Below are positions 6,987 through 10,663 of a DNA stretch of 10,663 bases, one piece after another. This DNA is from Candidatus Sodaliphilus limicaballi (GTDB lineage: Bacteria > Bacteroidota > Bacteroidia > Bacteroidales > Muribaculaceae). The first letter of the stretch is position 1; every line of letters begins with the position of its first letter. The position numbers were made by a program, and so were the translations under genes. Where the stretch lies: NCBI GenBank assembly GCA_018065815.1, contig JAGHSP010000383.1:1-10663 (forward strand). Reading direction: 5' to 3'. The notes under the pieces were generated by a model, which worked only from the letters and a program-made list of their open reading frames with translations, made no database searches and was not told the DNA's origin.

Positions 6987-6994
6987 CAAAAGTA
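6987..6994 (-). promoter_or_regulatory. Candidate -7 element (TACTTTTG) of the DUF3108 gene
   Basis: The minus strand reads TACTTTTG, an exact TAnnTTTG match. Transcription would start near 6980, giving about 100 bases of leader before the ATG at 6883. No convincing -33 was found. The element lies 21 bases from the first of three 33-base-spaced repeats, so both divergent genes could share regulation. Confidence 0.4.
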
Positions 6995-7014
6995 GGGGGT
7001 GTGCATTGAAAAAA

Positions 7015-7096
7015 CTTGGAAAAGTGTATAAAATAAACAAAAAACACCTTGGAAAAATGTAATAAATTGCCTAATTTTGCCTTGGAAAAATGTAAA
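7015..7096 (+). repeat. Three direct repeats at exact 33-base spacing over a promoter
   Basis: CTTGGAAAAGTGTA starts at 7015, CTTGGAAAAATGTAA at 7048 and again at 7081. The second and third copies share 16 identical bases (CCTTGGAAAAATGTAA, 7047-7062 and 7080-7095); the first differs by one base in the core. The starts are exactly 33 bases apart, about three helical turns, so a bound protein would sit on the same DNA face each time. Copy 2 covers the -33 TTG and copy 3 the predicted transcription start of the 7124 gene, which suggests an operator array for repression. Confidence 0.7.
7049..7079 (+). promoter_or_regulatory. Bacteroidetes-type promoter of the DUF4143 ATPase gene
   Basis: TTG (7049-7051), a 20-base spacer and TAATTTTG (7072-7079) make an excellent -33/-7 pair. 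Transcription would start near 7086, leaving a leader of about 38 bases. The -33 is inside the second and the start site inside the third of the 33-base-spaced repeats. Confidence 0.65.
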
Positions 7097-7123
7097 TTCT
7101 AAGTTGTATTTGTAGATAAAGAT

Positions 7124-8488
7124 ATGATAAACAGAAAATTAGATTTGTATATAGAGCACCATTTCGAAACAAGCAAAACTGCATTGCTGCTAAAAGGTGC
7201 TCGACAAACGGGCAAAACATTTGCAATAAGAAAGTTTGCTATGCATCACAAATATAATCTTATTGAGATTAACTTTGACGAGGATGCTAGTGCAAAAAAC
7301 ATTTTTGCAGAATCTGCTTCGGCAAGTGATGTGCTACTTCGTATATCAGCACATACAAATAAGAAAACCTCACTACCAAAGACGCTGACTTTTTTTGATG
7401 AAATTCAAAAATGCCCTCAAGCATTGACATGGATAAAATTTTTGGTGGACGAGGGGAGTTGTAGTTATGCGCTGAGTGGTAGTCTTTTAGGAGTAGAATT
7501 AAATGATGTAGAAAGTTATCCTGTGGGATATCTTACAATAAAAGAAGTATTTCCTCTTGATTTAGAAGAATTTGCCCGGGCACTAGGTCTGCAAGATAAT
7601 GTTTTTGAGGCTATTAAGATGGCTTGGGAACAACTAACTCCTGTTGATGATGTGGTTCATAAAGCCATGATAAAGATGGTTCAACTATACCTCGTTGTTG
7701 GTGGAATGCCTGCAGCAGTACAAGCTTATTTGGATACAAATGACTTGAACATTGTAGAGGAACGTCAGCGAGATGTTTTGAAATTGTATCGTTTGGATAT
7801 CAGTAAATACGACCCTGCACAAAAATTTGAGATCGATGAAATCTTTAGGTTATTGCCATCAGAGTTAGATTCTAAAAATAAGCGGTTTATCCTCAAAAAA
7901 CTTAATGAACATGCACGTTTTTCGCGATATGAAAATGGATTTATTTGGTTAAAAAATGCAGGAGTGGCTATCCCTGTGTATAATATTACCGAACCAGTAA
8001 TACCATTAAAACTTAACCAACAACGAAATTTGCTAAAATTGTTCCAGAATGATGTCGGATTGCTTGCTTGTCAGTACGCTTCGGGTCTGCAGATTAAGTT
8101 GTTAAGTGGGGACATCAATATCAATTATGGTGCAATCTATGAAAACTTGGTTGCGCAAGAACTTAATTGTCATGGATTTGGAGGTGATGAGCATGAACTA
8201 TACTATTATAACAACAAAAAACAAGGAGAGCTTGATTTTATCATAGAGTATGAGGGCAGAGTGCTACCTATAGAGGTGAAATCGGGCAAAGATTACGAGC
8301 GCCACAATGCATTGTGTAATGTGTTGGGGAATGCTGGTTATGGTATAATAAATGCTTATGTCCTATGCAATGGTAATGTCGAAGTTAATGGAAATAGGGT
8401 ATATTTGCCTATTTATATGCTCATGTTTCTTAACAAATTTCCAACAGCAAAGGAACAGATTTTTCATCTAGACTTAAGTTCTTTATAA
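7124..8488 (+). CDS. AAA_14/DUF4143 ATP-binding protein with nuclease-fold C-terminus
   Basis: This is a 454-residue protein of the AAA_14 plus DUF4143 type. Walker A is GARQTGKT at 25-32, Walker B LTFFDEIQ at 88-95 (D92, E93), and a sensor-like ALSGSLLG at 116-123. The middle contains the VGGMPAAVQAYL block (192-203) characteristic of this family. The C-terminal DUF4143 part carries GAIYENLVAQEL at 336-347, GELDF at 368-372 and IEVKSGK at 383-389, which together give the E/D...E-x-K arrangement of PD-(D/E)XK folds. Length is close to the family's usual size and all motifs are intact. These proteins are abundant and multicopy in Bacteroidales and many anaerobes; their biological job is unproven, so nuclease or transposition-related roles are inference. 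It is an AT-rich, single-gene unit with a strong promoter and a repeat array that suggests tight, perhaps autogenous, control. It converges on the C69 gene. Confidence 0.9.
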   Translation: MINRKLDLYIEHHFETSKTALLLKGARQTGKTFAIRKFAMHHKYNLIEINFDEDASAKNIFAESASASDVLLRISAHTNKKTSLPKTLTFFDEIQKCPQALTWIKFLVDEGSCSYALSGSLLGVELNDVESYPVGYLTIKEVFPLDLEEFARALGLQDNVFEAIKMAWEQLTPVDDVVHKAMIKMVQLYLVVGGMPAAVQAYLDTNDLNIVEERQRDVLKLYRLDISKYDPAQKFEIDEIFRLLPSELDSKNKRFILKKLNEHARFSRYENGFIWLKNAGVAIPVYNITEPVIPLKLNQQRNLLKLFQNDVGLLACQYASGLQIKLLSGDININYGAIYENLVAQELNCHGFGGDEHELYYYNNKKQGELDFIIEYEGRVLPIEVKSGKDYERHNALCNVLGNAGYGIINAYVLCNGNVEVNGNRVYLPIYMLMFLNKFPTAKEQIFHLDLSSL

Positions 8489-8492
8489 ATAT

Positions 8493-8531
8493 CAAGAACG
8501 CCAGGCTACATAGAATAGCGTGGCGTTCTTG
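8493..8531. terminator. Hairpin between convergent genes, probable two-way terminator
   Basis: CAAGAACGCCA (8493-8503) pairs perfectly with TGGCGTTCTTG (8521-8531), and after one G-G mismatch the stem continues as GCTA (8505-8508) with TAGC (8516-8519) around a 7-base loop. It starts five bases after the stop of the DUF4143 gene and faces the end of the C69 gene. The T-tract is weak (TTCTT), so it may act as a transcript-end barrier rather than a strong intrinsic terminator. Confidence 0.5.
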
Positions 8532-8595
8532 GCGTTCTTAATAGGCACGATAGTGCCGTTCTTGAAGCGCTGTGTCTTTATAGCGTAGCGTTCTT
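8523..8595. repeat. Cluster of GCGTTCTT motifs between convergent genes
   Basis: GCGTTCTT occurs at 8523-8530, 8532-8539 and 8588-8595, with a one-base variant CCGTTCTT at 8556-8563; the left arm of the 8493 hairpin is an inverted copy. Two 16-base segments, 8515-8530 and 8580-8595 (ATAGCGTgGCGTTCTT versus ATAGCGTaGCGTTCTT), differ at one base, so the region probably grew by local duplication. A small perfect hairpin, GGCAC-GATA-GTGCC, lies at 8544-8557. Confidence 0.5.
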
Positions 8596-8600
8596 AAAAC

Positions 8601-10265
8601 TTACTTTTCGGGCTCTACTACCTTGAGGCGGTCGCCGCTGCCGCGGCCCACTACGTCGTAGTACTCCTGGTTGTATCCGCCCCAGTCGGGCTGCACGGGA
8701 TAGCCTGCCTCGTTGCGCTCAAACTCGCCGTCTTTCTCCTTCTTGACGTTGCCGTCGAGGTATTTGACAAAGAGGTATTCGCCCAGTTTGCGGTAGCGTG
8801 CGGTGGTGTTCTGCGCTTGGTTCACGCTGTAGTTGGTGAGGAACTCAACAGCCTCGGCGGGGTTGTTCTTGACAAGGGCCACAGCCTTGGCTTCGACCTT
8901 GGGCTGATTAGCCTCGAACGAGTCTTCGATTTCGCCCTGCACCTTGCGTATGTCAACAATCATCTTGTTGTAGCGGCTGTAGGCCTGGTTTGCCACCCAG
9001 TTGTTAACCCAGAACGCGCTGTTCCAGTCGAGGGTGTAGAGGTCGGCCTTGCCTTGCGCGTAGCTAGCGGGAGCCTCGGTCATGCAGCAGTACATGGGCA
9101 CGAACACTGCGGTATTGGCATCGTCAACGCCGAACCACAGACAACCGCCCACCTGGTCGGGTAGCCATGAACGCATCTGTGAAACAAACACGAAACCAGT
9201 TTGTTGGGTAGCGATGGCGCGTTCCATGCTGTAAGTCACGCTATCCACCTTGAACTCCATGGGACGCCAGCGGTAGGGCACGTCGTAGTTAACCTTGGCA
9301 CCGGGGTCTTGTGTCATGTCGAAGGGGGTACCCTCGTAGTGGTCGCGCATCATGTTCTGCACGTCGCGCACGCTCACCTTGCGGTCGGGCTGCACGGCAA
9401 ACGGCATCACCTCGGCGCCTTTCTTGCCGTTGATGAAGGGCAGGTACTTGTCCATGCCGGCCTTGAAGCGGTTGAAGTAAGACCACACGCGTGCGTCGCA
9501 GCCGCGCAGGGTGCCGAAGTCGGCGGGAGCGTATGCAGCCGAGAAGTCAAAGTCAGCGTCCTTGCCGTTGAAGTAACCCATTTTGCGGGCAAACGTAATC
9601 ACGTCCTTGGAATATATGCAGTTAGCCTTGTCGTTGAGTGGGAAGCGGTGGATGCGAGCCTGGTTGGCATGACCGGCGATACAGTCGTCGGGGACACGCT
9701 GTGCCACCCACACTGCGCCCTTTTCTTTCTTGCCCTTGCCTATGAGGTCGAGCACCCATATCTCGTTGGGGTCTCCTATCGAGAACGACTCGCCCTCGCT
9801 GCAATAGCCATATTCAGCCACGAGCTTGGTCATCAGGTCGAGTGCCTCGCGTGCGGTGCGGCAGCGTTGCAGCGCGATGTAGATGAGGCTGCCGTAGTCG
9901 ATGATGCCGTCTGATTCCCATAGTTCCTCGCGTCCGCCCCATGTGCTCTCGGCGATGGTGAGCTGGTGCTCATTGATATTCCCCACCACGGCATAGGTGT
10001 GTGCAGCCTCTGGGATCTCGCCGTGCTTGATGCCGGTGTCCCAGTCGTTGATCACGCGCATGGTGCCAGGCTTGTGGTCGGCAGCGGGCAGCATCTGCAG
10101 GTCGCCATAGAGGATGTGGGCGTCGGCTGCGTAGGAGATGATAGTGCTGCCGTCGGCGCTGGCATTCTTGCCCACCAGCAGGTTAGTACATGCGTCGGCA
10201 CTAGCCGCCGCACCCATTGCCATAGCTGCGATGGCAATGATTTTAGTGATGTTGTGTCGTGTCAT
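8601..10265 (-). CDS. Secreted C69-family dipeptidase (PepD-like)
   Basis: This is a 554-residue Ntn-hydrolase of peptidase family C69, which cleaves dipeptides and related small amide substrates. Residues 1-25 are a signal peptide ending ADA, followed at once by C26 in DACTNLLVGK; in this family that cysteine becomes the N-terminal nucleophile, so signal cleavage alone would activate the enzyme. Other family blocks are DGSTIISYAAD at 38-48, NEHQLTIAESTWGG at 98-111, GESFSIGDPNEIWVLDL at 158-174 and VAQRVPDDCIAGHANQARI at 187-205, all intact. Length is normal for Bacteroidales members. The ATG at 10265 is preceded by AAGGAT and lies about 35 bases after the predicted transcription start. A role in peptide uptake or nutrient scavenging in the periplasm is inferred. 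It is GC-rich, matching the host-like genes, and produces several long antisense frames that are not genes. Confidence 0.93.
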   Translation of the reverse strand: MTRHNITKIIAIAAMAMGAAASADACTNLLVGKNASADGSTIISYAADAHILYGDLQMLPAADHKPGTMRVINDWDTGIKHGEIPEAAHTYAVVGNINEHQLTIAESTWGGREELWESDGIIDYGSLIYIALQRCRTAREALDLMTKLVAEYGYCSEGESFSIGDPNEIWVLDLIGKGKKEKGAVWVAQRVPDDCIAGHANQARIHRFPLNDKANCIYSKDVITFARKMGYFNGKDADFDFSAAYAPADFGTLRGCDARVWSYFNRFKAGMDKYLPFINGKKGAEVMPFAVQPDRKVSVRDVQNMMRDHYEGTPFDMTQDPGAKVNYDVPYRWRPMEFKVDSVTYSMERAIATQQTGFVFVSQMRSWLPDQVGGCLWFGVDDANTAVFVPMYCCMTEAPASYAQGKADLYTLDWNSAFWVNNWVANQAYSRYNKMIVDIRKVQGEIEDSFEANQPKVEAKAVALVKNNPAEAVEFLTNYSVNQAQNTTARYRKLGEYLFVKYLDGNVKKEKDGEFERNEAGYPVQPDWGGYNQEYYDVVGRGSGDRLKVVEPEK

Positions 10266-10306
10266 ATCCTTGTGTTTTTAGTGTTATCAAGTTGAATAGG
10301 AGAGTA

Positions 10307-10337
10307 CAAAGGTAATGCTTATTTGCGTAACATCAAA
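10307..10337 (-). promoter_or_regulatory. Bacteroidetes-type promoter of the C69 dipeptidase gene
   Basis: On the minus strand TTTG (10337-10334), a 19-base spacer and TACCTTTG (10314-10307) match the -33/-7 consensus at ideal spacing. Transcription would begin near 10300, leaving about 35 bases of leader. Confidence 0.7.
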
Positions 10338-10414
10338 GCAAGAGGCTGAAAAACCTTTCATTACGTGTGTGGTGGGTATATAGAGTATTGGAATAAAAAA
10401 AACAGAAATAAACC

Positions 10415-10540
10415 GCTGTGTAAGAGAAGATGGCTGTCGCATTGATGTCAAGCGCTTGTGATTTCGCTAGTGAGCTTCGCTCCCCGCAAAATCACAAACA
10501 CATGCCATCACCCTGCCGGGCTTTTCTTCTCTCACACAGC
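10415..10540. repeat. 126-base nested inverted repeat (structured RNA or MITE-like element)
   Basis: GCTGTGTAAGAGAAGA (10415-10430) and TCTTCTCTCACACAGC (10525-10540) are inverted copies with one mismatch that is a wobble pair in RNA. Inside lie GATGGC/GCCATC (10429-10434 and 10504-10509), then TTGTGATTT/AAATCACAA (10456-10464 and 10489-10497), then GAGC-TTC-GCTC (10472-10482), whose complement contains the very stable GCGAAGC mini-hairpin. The arms are in the right order for one long folded structure. Flanks show no clear target duplication. It could be a non-coding RNA, a miniature mobile element or an interspersed extragenic repeat; a 58-codon rightward frame (10430-10606) and a 38-codon leftward frame (10467-10583) cross it but look incidental. 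Confidence 0.55.
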
Positions 10541-10553
10541 CAAAAAACAAAAA

Positions 10554-10605
10554 CAACATCACTAGGAATATTGTTGCTAACATTTTTTGCAACAAGAGGA
10601 TGTTG
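10554..10605. repeat. Second nested hairpin next to the 126-base element
   Basis: CAACATC (10554-10560) pairs with GATGTTG (10599-10605), and inside it TTGTTGC (10571-10577) pairs with GCAACAA (10589-10595) around an 11-base T-rich loop. Two perfect 7-base stems in nested order make a composite hairpin 14 bases from the end of the preceding element. The two could form one unit. Confidence 0.4.
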
Positions 10606-10663
10606 ACGAAGATTTAATTTTTTGATAATTTTTAGTTGATTTCAAGCGAAGCGTAACTATTCA

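Larger units (their letters stand above)
10266..10663. other. Non-coding right end of the window
   Basis: Upstream of the C69 gene I see its promoter (10307-10337), then about 75 bases without features, the two nested inverted repeats (10415-10605) and an A/T-rich tail. The tail contains another GCGAAGC (10644-10652 area) but no start codon or promoter that can be judged before the window ends. Confidence 0.5.

Noticed and set aside
7015..7096. Possible CRISPR array
   Set aside because: There are only three repeats of 14-16 bases with spacers of about 17-18 bases, lying on a promoter with no cas genes nearby; too short in every dimension for a CRISPR.
9201..9914. 237-codon open frame on the + strand, antisense to the C69 gene (also 8817-9164 and 9966-10295)
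   Set aside because: It lies wholly inside a well-supported C69 gene in GC-rich DNA, where antisense stops are rare; the translation has repetitive A/V/G/H composition and no family motif.
1..10663. tRNA, rRNA, transposase, integrase or insertion-sequence genes
   Set aside because: No clover-leaf, ribosomal or transposase/recombinase motif was found by eye on either strand; a covariance-model scan would be needed to exclude degenerate cases.

Overview
The window looks like a chromosomal accessory region from a member of the Bacteroidales (Prevotella/Muribaculaceae-like; genus not resolvable here). The evidence is: promoters of the Bacteroidetes type (TAnnTTTG at -7, sometimes with TTG/TTTG about 19-22 bases upstream) in front of most genes; A-rich leaders with few Shine-Dalgarno sequences; and typical Bacteroidales families (C69 dipeptidase, DUF3108 protein, AAA ATPases fused to PD-(D/E)XK domains, RloB). 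Base composition is mosaic. The left edge, the DUF3108 gene and the C69 gene are GC-richer. The stretch from about 570 to 4550 and the gene at 7124-8488 are clearly AT-rich, which suggests foreign DNA inserted between host genes.

Layout: the 3' end of an unidentified gene (1-87) overlaps by four bases a small exported protein gene (84-563). After a convergent gap comes a leftward two-gene operon, an AAA15/RloA-like ATPase (1355-2578) followed by RloB (795-1352), which resembles the AbiL/RloAB and OLD/PARIS-type ATPase plus TOPRIM-nuclease defence pairs. A 500-base spacer holds an AT-rich palindrome over the operon promoter, a possible 29-codon membrane peptide and a strong leader hairpin. Next is a secreted TPR plus transglutaminase-like protein (3080-4324). 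A single-gene unit follows, an AAA ATPase with a C-terminal PD-(D/E)XK domain (4556-6112). It converges, with a 21-base gap, on a periplasmic DUF3108 protein (6134-6883).

A divergent intergenic region carries three direct repeats spaced exactly 33 bases apart over the promoter of a second ATPase/nuclease-fold gene, AAA_14 plus DUF4143 (7124-8488). This gene converges, across a hairpin and a cluster of GCGTTCTT motifs, on a secreted C69 dipeptidase (8601-10265). The right end (10415-10605) has no convincing gene but holds two successive nested inverted repeats that may be a structured RNA or a small interspersed repeat.

The most likely shared theme of the AT-rich genes is defence or mobile-element conflict: a TOPRIM effector with its ATPase and two self-contained ATPase-nuclease-fold fusions. 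The GC-richer genes look like ordinary envelope and peptide-utilisation functions. No CRISPR array, tRNA, rRNA, transposase or integrase was found.
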